A stretch of 36,374 nucleotides of DNA from Zooshikella ganghwensis DSM 15267 (lineage in GTDB: Bacteria; Pseudomonadota; Gammaproteobacteria; Pseudomonadales; Zooshikellaceae). Under the pieces are notes generated by a model that was not told the DNA's origin, did no database searches, and was given only the letters and a program-made list of their open reading frames with translations. This document shows positions 1 to 8,707 of this stretch, one piece after another; within the stretch, counting starts at the first letter, position 1, and every line of letters begins with the position of its first letter. The stretch spans positions 1 to 36,374 of the forward strand of contig NZ_AUAF01000038.1 of NCBI RefSeq assembly GCF_000428585.1. The letters are read 5' to 3'. The position numbers and the translations under genes were made by a program.

Positions 1-1172
1 CCCTGATCGGTGGTGAAGGTGATGACCATTACTACTTCTTTGCCAACAGTGGGCAGGATGTGATTGATAACACCGGTGGTGGTAACGACTGGGTGTTCTT
101 CAATGATGTGGGGCGTGATCGCATCAGCTATCACCGCGATGGTGATGATCTGGTGATGTTGGTCGATAACGATCTGCAGCAGAAACTCACCGTGACCGGA
201 CACTTTACTGGTGGTGATCTGGCGATTAGCTATATCCAACCGGGTGATGGTGGCTATGCGATCCCAGCATCCCGCATTGAAAGCCTGCTGACTGAGTTAC
301 CTGCAGGTGGTGATACGGGGACTGGCGATGGTGATACCAGCGGTGGTACCGACAATGGCGGTGATACCGGCACTGACAATGGTACTGGTGATACAGGCTC
401 AGGTGAGACCGATAACGGTGGCAATGACAACGGTTCAGATGATGTGATTGATCCCAGTCGCTATGACACCGAAGTGGTGGGTACGGCACAGGGTGAACAG
501 CTGGTTGGCCGTAACAACCGCAACCTGATCCGTGGTCTAGCCGGTGATGATACGTTGTTTGGTATGGGCGGTGATGACATCCTGTTGGGTGGCGACGGTG
601 ACGACTTTATCCAGGGCGGTAATGGTCGGATGAATGGGGATGATGGTAACGATACCCTGATCGGCGGTGCCGGTAACGATGTGCTGGCCGGCTTTGCCGG
701 TAACGATACCTTAAAAGGTGGCGTGGGTGATGATCACTACTATTACCATGCCCAAGGTGGTCAGGACATCATCGATAACACCGGGGGCGGTACTGACTGG
801 GTGTTCTTTATCGATATTGACCGTGAGCGAATCAGCTATCACCGCAATGGTGACGATCTGGTGATGTTGGTGGATAACGACCTGCAGCAAAAACTGACTG
901 TGACTGGACACTTTACCGGTGGTGATAAAGCCATCAGTTACATCCAACCCGGTGATGGTGGCTATGCCATTCCCTCATCTCGGCTAGAAGGTATGCTGAC
1001 AGCATTGCCAGCAGGTGGTGCATCTGTTGCCGCAGCGGATGTCCAGCCTGCCAGTAATATTGATGGTTTAATTAATGCCATGGCGAGTATGACTGATGGA
1101 GGCGCTGGTGATGTTACAACAACGGTTGTGTCCAATCGTGATTTAATGGTGAACCTGACTACTCCTGTTTAA
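1..1172 (+). CDS. RTX (calcium-binding repeat) secreted protein, 3' part
   Basis: The reading frame is open from the left window edge (first complete codon at base 3), so the N-terminus lies outside; the GTG at 60 is only an internal codon. Glycine/aspartate nonapeptides of the GGxGxDxLx type (GDDTLFGMG, GNDTLIGGAGND) form a calcium-binding beta-roll at about 540-730. It is followed by a non-repetitive block beginning HYYY and ending near YAIPSSR. That block occurs twice at a period of about 708 bases (60-312 and 768-1020), separated by a Gly/Asp/Thr-rich linker at 300-450. The tail lacks Cys and ends in small and hydroxylated residues, as in C-terminal signals for type I secretion. Known of the family: export by an ABC/MFP/TolC system and calcium-triggered folding outside the cell. 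It is visibly richer in G+C than its neighbours. Whether it is an adhesin, toxin or enzyme cannot be told from this fragment. Confidence 0.9.
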   Translation, partial: LIGGEGDDHYYFFANSGQDVIDNTGGGNDWVFFNDVGRDRISYHRDGDDLVMLVDNDLQQKLTVTGHFTGGDLAISYIQPGDGGYAIPASRIESLLTELPAGGDTGTGDGDTSGGTDNGGDTGTDNGTGDTGSGETDNGGNDNGSDDVIDPSRYDTEVVGTAQGEQLVGRNNRNLIRGLAGDDTLFGMGGDDILLGGDGDDFIQGGNGRMNGDDGNDTLIGGAGNDVLAGFAGNDTLKGGVGDDHYYYHAQGGQDIIDNTGGGTDWVFFIDIDRERISYHRNGDDLVMLVDNDLQQKLTVTGHFTGGDKAISYIQPGDGGYAIPSSRLEGMLTALPAGGASVAAADVQPASNIDGLINAMASMTDGGAGDVTTTVVSNRDLMVNLTTPV

Positions 1173-1223
1173 TATTTAATAAAATTAGAAAGTTAATAAA
1201 TACACTTAATTTTACTTTACTTC

Positions 1224-1250
1224 AGCCCCAGTATTATCTGGGGCTTTTTT
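1224..1250 (+). terminator. Rho-independent terminator of the RTX gene
   Basis: A perfect 8-bp stem (AGCCCCAG / CTGGGGCT) with a 6-base loop runs into six T residues, about 50 bases after the RTX stop codon. Confidence 0.9.
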
Positions 1251-1264
1251 AAAAGAATTGTGAA

Positions 1265-2374
1265 TTAAAAATCATCTAATAATTTAACTCTTTCTAGTAG
1301 CGAATTGCAGAATGTTATATATGTTTCTTTTGTTTGTTCATACTGTTTACAGGAGCCTTTGAGTGTTCCAAGGTGATCTCTCTCTAGGGTATTATGGAAT
1401 GGAACCTTCCACATTGGAAGATGATAGTATTGGGCCATTGCTGGAAAAGTATTATGGGTATGCATAATCGAAATACCACCTATTGGGGTGTCTACCTGTT
1501 TTTCAGAGAGATGATTTCTTAATTCTTCTTTAATATTTTCTTTTATTGTGGCAGGTATTTTTTTTGCGTAATTGTAGTGTGCTACAGCAAGGTGCCATTC
1601 AGTTTTGTTGGCATACTTTTTAGCATTATATATTGTATAGCCAAGGAATGAGACAAAGTTGTTTGGAAATAAGTGCCTTTTACCTGTTGATATTAGTTGG
1701 TATATCGTATCAAATTCATTTTTCCATGAAGACAATGATCTACCAATATTTTTGATTCCATATAAAGAAAACAAGTCTGGGGAGGCAGGCACAAAAAAAC
1801 CATCAACAGTAGAAATTATTACTTTATTTAATGATCCAAGACTTGGAGAGGTATCAATAATCACATAGTCGTATGAGTAAAGAAAACTGTACTTTTCGGT
1901 AAGCTCGCGGATTTTTGTAACTGTTCGTAGTGCCAAAGGGTCTCCTCTATAGAGGCCTGCCCAACGCTCAGCAATTTTTTCTTCAAAAAGGTGTAATGTT
2001 AACCTTCCTGCAATTAAATCGAGAGATTCAGATAATTTGATAGGTGGGGGTAATGAACTGGGCTCTCCAGTACCTTCTTCCGTTGGCTTTAATAAAAAGT
2101 GAAGGCTTCTAGGTTCAGACATCATTTTTTGATATTCAATTTCATTTATAGAATGTTTGGCTGATTCATAACCTTCGTCTATAAACTGATCCTCTTTTTC
2201 CCAGATTGAATGTATTGTTTCTTGGTCCAGTGAATAAATTGTTAGATTACACTGAGGATCTGCATCAATCATAAGGACTTTATATCCAAGTTCAGATAGA
2301 GCAAAACCGAGGTGAAAAGATAGTGTGGTTTTTCCTACACCACCTTTATTGTTAAACAGTGAAATAGATTTCAT
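1265..2374 (-). CDS. Orphan ParA/MinD-type ATPase
   Basis: The 369-residue protein starts with a deviant Walker A motif, KGGVGKTT (residues 10-17), then DADPQCNLT (switch/A' motif) and a Walker B-like IIDTSPSLG in the middle. This is the order seen in ParA/Soj AAA_31 ATPases. Such proteins dimerise on ATP and move DNA, chemoreceptors or other cargo over the nucleoid. It has no N-terminal helix-turn-helix of the P1-type ParA. No ParB-like gene or parS-like array lies beside it, so a partition role is not supported locally. It is longer than minimal ParA proteins (about 250-270 residues), with extra sequence between the Walker A and B motifs and at the C-terminus. The ATG has an AAGGA about 11 bases upstream. 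The gene is AT-rich and sits between a secreted RTX protein and a secreted phosphodiesterase, which looks like accessory DNA. Confidence 0.85.
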   Translation of the reverse strand: MKSISLFNNKGGVGKTTLSFHLGFALSELGYKVLMIDADPQCNLTIYSLDQETIHSIWEKEDQFIDEGYESAKHSINEIEYQKMMSEPRSLHFLLKPTEEGTGEPSSLPPPIKLSESLDLIAGRLTLHLFEEKIAERWAGLYRGDPLALRTVTKIRELTEKYSFLYSYDYVIIDTSPSLGSLNKVIISTVDGFFVPASPDLFSLYGIKNIGRSLSSWKNEFDTIYQLISTGKRHLFPNNFVSFLGYTIYNAKKYANKTEWHLAVAHYNYAKKIPATIKENIKEELRNHLSEKQVDTPIGGISIMHTHNTFPAMAQYYHLPMWKVPFHNTLERDHLGTLKGSCKQYEQTKETYITFCNSLLERVKLLDDF

Positions 2375-2584
2375 TTGTTGTTTATCCTTTACTTTACTCT
2401 TTAGCTTTAATAGTAGCTGATACTCATGATGTAGGTTCTAGAGTAGGATCTTCTTGTAGTTTTTATTCTGTTGTTATTTAATAGTCATCCCCTGTTTATC
2501 TCTTTGTCATTGTAGAAACTCATGATGGGCTCACACAAAGGTATGCCCGCCAAAGAGGGTATAAAGAATAATAATGGGGGATCA

Positions 2585-4723
2585 ATGAGTTTATTTAATT
2601 ACTTTACTTATATTAAAAAAATCAGGTGGTGTGTTAGTCAGTTTGCGTATTTAAGTTTGATAATCGCGCTTGCGGGAAAGGTGTATGGGGTAGATAGTAT
2701 TTTAGCTGATCATAAACTAAAAGTACCTCCGAAAATACCCAAAGTATTATTATTAGGTATTGATGGTTTAAAGCCATCAGCGATTCCTCGTGTTAATACA
2801 CCTGTGTTGGATAAATTAATTGCTGATGGGTTTATTAGCCCTATGTTAGCAGAGGACACTACATGGAGTGGTCCTTGTTGGGCGACTATACTTTATGGAG
2901 TATGGCGAGACCGACATGGTATTTATGATAACAGTTTTACCGGGTCTAAATTACAGTCTATTCCTGACCTTTTTACCCATATTGAAACCGCTAAGCCTGT
3001 ATTGCACACTGCAAGATTAACCTCTTGGACAGGTATTCGTTATAACATGCCCACAGCGGCAGATGAGGATTTATATTGGTATTACCAAGAACATCAGGAT
3101 ACTGAAACGGTTAATAAAGCAAAAGACATTTTAAGTACGACTGATATTGATGTCTTATTTGTGTATTTTTCAATGGTGGATGTCAAAGGGCATAATCATG
3201 GGTTTAGTGCAGATAAGCCTGAATACCGTCAATCTATTGAAAAAGTAGACCGGCAAATCGGTGAGTTATTAACGCGAATTCAACAACGTCCTAAGTTTGC
3301 TGATGAGGACTGGTTAATTTTGTCGGTACCTGATCATGGAGGAACCATCGATGGCCAACATGGTAAAAACCGTCCTGAGCATAGGAAGGCTTGGTTATTA
3401 GCCAGTGGCCATGCAGTACATCATTTGCGTAAAGGGATGAATATTCCGCCATCACCCGTTGATATTGTACCCACTATTTTGGACCACTTGGGGATTGATT
3501 ATGCTCCAGGTTCATTGGATGGGCATTCTTTGCTAGAGGCTTTTCCAAGCTATCCTGTAAAGTTAAATAAAAATACGCTAAAAAATGGTGATGCAGAATA
3601 TGATCGTGGTAGTGTCCAACCATTTTATTTGGCTAATTATGATAATCAGGTTACTGGTTGGTTAAAAGGAGGAAAGGCGGTAACGCGTGGTTATACCGAA
3701 GTTAACCAAATTCCTTTGAAATATGTAAAAAAAGGTGAACAAAGGCAGAATGCCTATCTGTTTACCTCATTAACCAAAGAGCCTACAACATTAGCACAGC
3801 ATATCGATTTACAAGGACTAACAACTCAACAGAGTAAGCCGCTCAAGGTAGCTTTGGCCGCTGATATGTGGGGAAGGACTGCGGATAAAAACTTAAGCAT
3901 CAAATTATTTTTTAATGATGCTAAAGGGTTTGCGGCATTAAGGAAAAATGATCAGTATGCTTATTTTTTTCGAGGTGATGAGTATTACCAGTTTGACTTT
4001 AATAAGGATCAAGTTGATGACGGTTATCCTGCGGATATTGCCAGTAGCTGGCCTGGGCTAGATCAATTTAAAGGTGGTGCAAGGAATATTGATGCAGCTG
4101 TTAATTGGGGAAATGGTAAAGCCTATTTTTTTAAGGGTGATGAATATATTCGTTATGATTTAAAAAAAGATCAGGCTGATAGCGGCTATCCATTAAAAAT
4201 AAAAGACCACTGGTCAGGGTTAGACACATTCTCAGGAGGTGCTAATGCTATTGATGCTGCGATTAACTGGGGGAATGGTATCACTTACTTTTTTAAAGGA
4301 GATGAATACATTCGTTTTAATATGACATCAGATCGAGCCGCTAAGGGCTACCCTATGTTTATTTCTAACTGGACATGGTCTGGTTTACAAGTTTGGCCTG
4401 ATCGGATTGATGCAGCGGTAAGACGTAATAGTATTAAGTCGTACTTATTTAAGGGAGGTTATTATCTGAGATTTGACCATGTTTTAAATAAGACAGATGA
4501 TGGATTTCCTAAAGCTATCAGTGAGCATTCATGGTCTGGTTTGGAGCAGTGGTATCAGTCAAAACACAATACAGAACTTACTTTGAATTCATACCAAAGC
4601 ATTGCTCAGCGTTTTCTAACACATACAGTGTTGCCAAGTAACGTTGAGGGTATTGATGTCCATGTCAATTTTTCGGGTCAGCAGCAGTATGTGGATAACC
4701 TTAGTTTGATTCTACGAAACTAG
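2585..4723 (+). CDS. Secreted alkaline-phosphatase-superfamily phosphodiesterase with hemopexin repeats
   Basis: I chose the ATG at 2585 because GGGGG lies just upstream and it gives a clean signal peptide (KK-IR, then a hydrophobic run ending near AGKVYG). An in-frame ATG at 2522 would add a hydrophilic leader. Residues 50-340 form a type I phosphodiesterase/nucleotide pyrophosphatase domain: metal-binding LLLGIDG (Asp60), the nucleophile region DTTWSGPCWAT with YGVWRDRHGI (Thr93 or Ser95), DVKGHNHG, VPDHGG and QHG. Residues about 455-657 contain four hemopexin-type repeats built on YFFKGDEYIRF...GYP...W.GL, expected to form a four-bladed propeller. A short C-terminal region follows. Likely role (inferred): periplasmic or extracellular hydrolysis of a phosphodiester or pyrophosphate substrate, with the propeller binding a ligand, heme or matrix. 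The substrate cannot be told from the sequence. The length of 712 residues is well above the usual catalytic domain. Confidence 0.85.
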   Translation: MSLFNYFTYIKKIRWCVSQFAYLSLIIALAGKVYGVDSILADHKLKVPPKIPKVLLLGIDGLKPSAIPRVNTPVLDKLIADGFISPMLAEDTTWSGPCWATILYGVWRDRHGIYDNSFTGSKLQSIPDLFTHIETAKPVLHTARLTSWTGIRYNMPTAADEDLYWYYQEHQDTETVNKAKDILSTTDIDVLFVYFSMVDVKGHNHGFSADKPEYRQSIEKVDRQIGELLTRIQQRPKFADEDWLILSVPDHGGTIDGQHGKNRPEHRKAWLLASGHAVHHLRKGMNIPPSPVDIVPTILDHLGIDYAPGSLDGHSLLEAFPSYPVKLNKNTLKNGDAEYDRGSVQPFYLANYDNQVTGWLKGGKAVTRGYTEVNQIPLKYVKKGEQRQNAYLFTSLTKEPTTLAQHIDLQGLTTQQSKPLKVALAADMWGRTADKNLSIKLFFNDAKGFAALRKNDQYAYFFRGDEYYQFDFNKDQVDDGYPADIASSWPGLDQFKGGARNIDAAVNWGNGKAYFFKGDEYIRYDLKKDQADSGYPLKIKDHWSGLDTFSGGANAIDAAINWGNGITYFFKGDEYIRFNMTSDRAAKGYPMFISNWTWSGLQVWPDRIDAAVRRNSIKSYLFKGGYYLRFDHVLNKTDDGFPKAISEHSWSGLEQWYQSKHNTELTLNSYQSIAQRFLTHTVLPSNVEGIDVHVNFSGQQQYVDNLSLILRN

Positions 4724-4731
4724 TATAATTG

Positions 4732-4751
4732 TACCCATAGCGAAGGGTATA
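4732..4751. repeat. Mini-copy of the TATACCC/GGGTATA element
   Basis: TACCC and AAGGGTATA are joined by a few bases, so the two ends of the recurrent element lie back to back without its interior. It ends 7 bases before the start codon of the next gene and may supply that gene's purine-rich ribosome-binding stretch (AAGGG). Confidence 0.5.
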
Positions 4752-4758
4752 TTTAACA

Positions 4759-5709
4759 ATGAATAGCAGTCAGTACAACGAAGTAAAACCAAGTAACCAT
4801 TCTTCCTTAGCGGCTAGAGGCTATTTTGATGTTGCCCTGCTGCCTGATGAGCGTTCATTGCTGCCAAGTCAACGGCAATTTTTGTATCTGCTGGGGTATG
4901 AGCTAGCTGATCAGGTAGTTTGGATCAAAAACAGCAGTGAAGCAGAACATTACTCCCAAATAAGCTCTCAAGCCAATTCTCAAGTTAAATCTCAAAATCG
5001 AACTGTAGGGCTTGTTTGTTTAAACCCTGAGCATGTGCAATGGGCGTCTAACAACCGAGTAGTTGTAATTCCATTTTTATCTCAACGCATTCCGGCTTAT
5101 CCATTCTGGTCTGAGTCTCAGCAGCCGTTATTAAGAACATCCAAAGCACATCGTGTTTTGCCCCGTATTTTAGTGCTGGGGCCTGAGTCGTCGGGTAAAT
5201 CAACGCTGGTTGATTACTTAGAGAACACTATTGGCAGTCAGGTTAAACTCTCTATCGTCCCTGAATATATTCGAGATTACTATGATATGTTGGGCCATAT
5301 AGCACTGGATTATGAGCAGGTGGCGGTCTCTGGTTTGGTTCAATATGCCCTGGAGAAAGTATTTGCTTCGCTTCAGGCTTCTGGGCTACTTATTGTTGAT
5401 ACTAACTGTGCCACAACTTGTTTTTGGAGTCAGATTCTTTATGGGCAGTATCCTGAGTGGTTATGGCAGTATGCGTTGGGTCAAAACTATACACTGTGCT
5501 GTGTACTAAGGCCGGATTTGCCTTGGCAACCGGACCCACAGCGCTGTCAGCCAGAACAATCTGATAGAGAACACTTCTTTAGCCAGTGCCTGGATTATGC
5601 TCAGCAAATAAGCCGTAAAGTCCTGGTTTTAGAGGGGCAGGGAGAGACTCGCTACACCTCGCTTATGAGAGAAATCACCCAGTTGATTAGCGTTGAACGC
5701 ACATCTTGA
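4759..5709 (+). CDS. NadR-type P-loop kinase domain protein
   Basis: The 316-residue protein has an ATP-binding domain from about residue 135 on. Walker A GPESSGKST (141-149) is the form seen in NadR and related AAA_28 proteins. It is followed by PEYIRDYYD (matching the WEYGREF region of NadR), IVDTNCATT (matching DTDFITT) and a lid-like stretch with DPQRCQPEQSDREHF. In NadR this domain phosphorylates nicotinamide riboside to NMN in NAD salvage. Residues 1-130 differ: no HxGH motif of an NMN adenylyltransferase and no helix-turn-helix is visible, so this is not a full-length NadR. The N-terminal part is unrecognised and has a Gln/Ser-rich stretch at 66-80. Nicotinamide riboside kinase is the best guess, but the substrate is unproven. 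The gene stands alone with 109 bases before rnb. Confidence 0.65.
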   Translation: MNSSQYNEVKPSNHSSLAARGYFDVALLPDERSLLPSQRQFLYLLGYELADQVVWIKNSSEAEHYSQISSQANSQVKSQNRTVGLVCLNPEHVQWASNNRVVVIPFLSQRIPAYPFWSESQQPLLRTSKAHRVLPRILVLGPESSGKSTLVDYLENTIGSQVKLSIVPEYIRDYYDMLGHIALDYEQVAVSGLVQYALEKVFASLQASGLLIVDTNCATTCFWSQILYGQYPEWLWQYALGQNYTLCCVLRPDLPWQPDPQRCQPEQSDREHFFSQCLDYAQQISRKVLVLEGQGETRYTSLMREITQLISVERTS

Positions 5710-5818
5710 TAGGGAAAAGGTTTATAAACAGTGCTGCATTGAGTAGAATCCGTTCTCATTTATGCCCTTAGCTTTGGGTCAGTGATGGTTTGATTTCCAG
5801 TAAAATGGCAGCCTGTTT

Positions 5819-7771
5819 ATGTTAAATAATGATGCTCTGCAACAGCTCAAGCAGCTCAAGCAGCAATTAAAATCCCAAAAAGAAGTTTTCAGCGCTACAG
5901 TAAAAGACTCTGGCGCAAAGTCTGGTCAGGTGATTTTGGACGATGGCCGCCAGATATTTCTTCCTCAAGAAGAAATGCAGAAAGTATTTCCTCATGACCG
6001 TATAAAAGTGACGCTGTGTGTTGATAGCAAAGGACAAGACTTTGCTGAAGTCGAAGAGCTGATTGACTCATCGCTAAGTGAGTTTACTGGACAAATTATT
6101 GGTCGCGGTAAAGCCGTTTTCGTTGAGCCTGATGTTGGTCGTTTATCTCGCTGGATCTTTATTCCTCCTCACCAGTTATCGGGTGCAAAAGCGGGAGATT
6201 TCGTTCGTTGCCGAATTACCCAGCACCCGATTAAATCAGGTAAACCTAAGGCTGAGGTCATCAGCATTATTGGTCACCCAGATCAGCCTTATATTGAACA
6301 TAACTACATTATTGATAAGCATAAACTCGACTTAGCGTGGCCTGAGTCAGTGCAAGCTGAAGTCGACGCCATAGAAGCACAAGCTCAAGAAGCGATTGCC
6401 AGTGCAAATCGTAAGGACATGACCAATTTGTCCTGGTTGACGATTGATGCTGAGTCAACTCAGGATATGGATGATGCTCTGTATGCGGAAGCCTTGACTG
6501 ATGGTGGTTGGTTGTTGAGAGTGGCGATTGCTGACCCTGCTTTTTGGATAAAGCCAGACTCTGCACTGGATGTTGAAGCACGTAAGCGCAGTACCTCTGT
6601 TTACCTCCCTAAGCAAACCATCCCGATGTTGCCTGAGTCCCTTTCTCATAACTGGTGCTCACTTGTTCCTGGTGAGGCGCGGTTGGCACTTGTATGTGAG
6701 TTAAAAGTAAGTGAGCAGGGTGAAGTTGTTTCCAGCGAGCTTTACCAGGCAAAAGTACGCTCTCAAGCTAAGCTGTCTTATGATGCCGTGAGTGACTACT
6801 TAGACGGTGTTGAAGACAATAGTGTGGCGACTGAGAACCCAGAACTATTGCCTGTAATTGACTGCTTGCAACAAGTTCAGGGAGCATTGAACGCTTATCG
6901 TGAGCAACATGCTGTGTGTTTTGAGAACCGTCCAGACTATTACTTTGAGTTGGATGAGCAGGGTAAAATTGCGGCAATTCATCGCCAGCATAGAAGCACG
7001 GCAAACCGGCTTGTTGAAGCCTGTATGATTGCAGCAAACTGTGCAGCAGCAGACTTCCTCGCGCAAAAAGCACCTAAAGCTATTTATATTTCTCACAGTG
7101 GGGTAAGAAGCGACCGCTTGGAGGATGTCAAAAAGTTAGTGGCTGAGTTATTACCTGAGTTTGATACAGAGGCTTTAAACAAGCCAGAAGGATATCGCCA
7201 GTTAATTCATAGCTTGAATAATAAGTCAGTTGATGTGCCTTTACGCACCATTGTTAGCCGGCAGTTGGAGCGTAGTTTATTTTCCTTAGAGCCAGGCTTT
7301 CACAGTGGAATGGGTTTTGAGCGTTATACAACGTTTACTTCCCCTATTCGCAAGTATAATGACTTGGTGTTGCATCGTATTATTATTGCGCTGTTAGATG
7401 AGCAGCCTGTACCTGAAGTTGCTACGGGTTTACTGGATGAGCTACAAGCAGGACAGCAAAAAGCCCGCTTTTCAGCTAACGAAGTAGAGCAGTGGCTGAA
7501 GTGTCAGTTTATGGAAGATAAAGTAGAGCAGACATTTACTGCAACTGTCGTGCAGGTTAATCCGTTTGGGGTATTGGCGCGACTGGATGATTTTGGTATC
7601 GACGGATTTGTGGACTTACGTCGTAAAGATCCGAAGTTTGCATATGATCCTTTGTACCAGCAGACGAGCAATGGTGAACAGCAATTTATGTTGGACCAGT
7701 CTATAGAAGTTAAGGTGTCTTCTGTGGATATGAAGCGCCGTAACTTGAAGTTGACACTTGTTGCTTCATGA
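5819..7771 (+). CDS. rnb: Exoribonuclease II
   Basis: RNase II degrades single-stranded RNA processively from the 3' end, releasing 5'-nucleotides. The 650 residues match the E. coli enzyme (644) in size and order: N-terminal cold-shock-type domains, an RNB catalytic domain and a C-terminal S1 domain (from about residue 565). The magnesium-binding cluster in WLTIDAESTQDMDDALY supplies Asp210, 216, 218 and 219, equivalent to Asp201, 207, 209 and 210 of E. coli. The SPIRKYNDLVLHR motif of the family is at about residue 505. It is too short for RNase R and lacks that enzyme's Lys-rich tail. No good Shine-Dalgarno is visible before the ATG. Transcription ends at the hairpin starting about 40 bases downstream. 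Confidence 0.93.
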   Translation: MLNNDALQQLKQLKQQLKSQKEVFSATVKDSGAKSGQVILDDGRQIFLPQEEMQKVFPHDRIKVTLCVDSKGQDFAEVEELIDSSLSEFTGQIIGRGKAVFVEPDVGRLSRWIFIPPHQLSGAKAGDFVRCRITQHPIKSGKPKAEVISIIGHPDQPYIEHNYIIDKHKLDLAWPESVQAEVDAIEAQAQEAIASANRKDMTNLSWLTIDAESTQDMDDALYAEALTDGGWLLRVAIADPAFWIKPDSALDVEARKRSTSVYLPKQTIPMLPESLSHNWCSLVPGEARLALVCELKVSEQGEVVSSELYQAKVRSQAKLSYDAVSDYLDGVEDNSVATENPELLPVIDCLQQVQGALNAYREQHAVCFENRPDYYFELDEQGKIAAIHRQHRSTANRLVEACMIAANCAAADFLAQKAPKAIYISHSGVRSDRLEDVKKLVAELLPEFDTEALNKPEGYRQLIHSLNNKSVDVPLRTIVSRQLERSLFSLEPGFHSGMGFERYTTFTSPIRKYNDLVLHRIIIALLDEQPVPEVATGLLDELQAGQQKARFSANEVEQWLKCQFMEDKVEQTFTATVVQVNPFGVLARLDDFGIDGFVDLRRKDPKFAYDPLYQQTSNGEQQFMLDQSIEVKVSSVDMKRRNLKLTLVAS

Positions 7772-7803
7772 TTTGTTTAAAGTGATGGGGTACAGATGTG
7801 CTC

Positions 7804-7836
7804 AAAAAAAAGCCAGCGTCATTGCTGGCTTTTTTT
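7804..7836. terminator. Bidirectional terminator between rnb and the convergent gene
   Basis: A perfect 7-bp stem AGCCAGC (7811-7817) / GCTGGCT (7824-7830) with a 6-base loop has T7 on its right and A8 on its left. It can therefore end transcription from both strands. Confidence 0.9.
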
Positions 7837-7889
7837 GTGGGTGCCCATATGTGATCTGGTTCTTAAATTATCTTGGGCAGAGAAAATCG

Positions 7890-8237
7890 TTAACTGTAAA
7901 GTTCGAGTGCTTTTTTGCTTAAAGTTGGCCGCCCTTTCTTGATTTTTATTGAAGTTGGAAGCTCACCATTCCAGTAAGGCATAATGTTATCGATGATATT
8001 TTCTAGCGTCATTGGCCAAGGTGTTTCAAGGGTTTCACATGGGCAGAATATAGCCTCCAACGCATCAAATAAAGCGCTTGGAGAGGTGTTACAGTCATTT
8101 AAGTCTAACTCTTCTGTTAGCTTTAGTTTGCAAAGTTCTTGACTGTAAAAGTGTTTGACGGTTTGAAATACTATTTCTCTTACAAAGGCTCGGTTATCAG
8201 TATGATAAACTGGCAGTATTTCCCGGCAGATATTCAT
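7890..8237 (-). CDS. Hypothetical protein, 115 aa
   Basis: I do not recognise this protein. The start at 8237 is chosen because GAGGAG lies 7 bases upstream on the minus strand; the longer frame to 8288 would need TTG or a poorly placed ATG. The product is acidic in its middle, with several cysteines (CREI, CKLK, DCN, FCPCE), and ends in a basic tail (KIKKGRPTLSKK). No signal peptide or membrane segment is visible. A Cys-x-Cys pair could bind metal but there is no full motif. It lies downstream of and in the same direction as amrB-amrA, separated by 470 bases, so a shared operon is unlikely. It shares a bidirectional terminator with rnb. Confidence 0.6.
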   Translation of the reverse strand: MNICREILPVYHTDNRAFVREIVFQTVKHFYSQELCKLKLTEELDLNDCNTSPSALFDALEAIFCPCETLETPWPMTLENIIDNIMPYWNGELPTSIKIKKGRPTLSKKALELYS

Positions 8238-8707
8238 AACGGGCTCCTCTGCGCGACAATCACCTTTTTGGCTGAGCATATCAACCAATGTTTTTTGTTG
8301 TAAAACAATTTATCTAAGGCGCTCGATTTTATGTGACATCTGTAGTGAAATTCAATGTGAAAAACTGCATTATTCTTTTCATTATACGACCTGGCATAGA
8401 GGCTAAGAATAAAACCAACCCTTTATGCTTAACAAGCTTACTCTAGAGAAACATTTCCACTCTGTTTGAATTACACAAATAGGCTCATTTTACACTTGGT
8501 GGCTTTAGCCTAATTTATCCCTGCGTTTACTTGCCTCTTTGGTAAATGGCAGCATAAATCATGCCTATCCAGCTTGAATAATATGACCAAGTGAGCAAAT
8601 ACTAATTAAATATGCTGAAGCTTGTTGTCAGACAAAACTGAACATTAATCTATGCGGGAACTTGCAAATAAGCCTACTTAAATTTATGGCATGTTTGTAT
8701 TGCAGGA
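8238..8707. other. Intergenic, AT-rich, no gene seen
   Basis: This 470-base spacer has short frames only, none with a ribosome-binding site. It must hold the promoter of the 115-residue protein on the minus strand. No strong hairpin, repeat copy or RNA gene was seen. Confidence 0.5.

Noticed and set aside
226-489. Minus-strand frame of 87 codons opposite the RTX gene
   Set aside because: His/Tyr/Ser-rich product is the mirror of the Gly/Asp repeat codons; a shadow frame.
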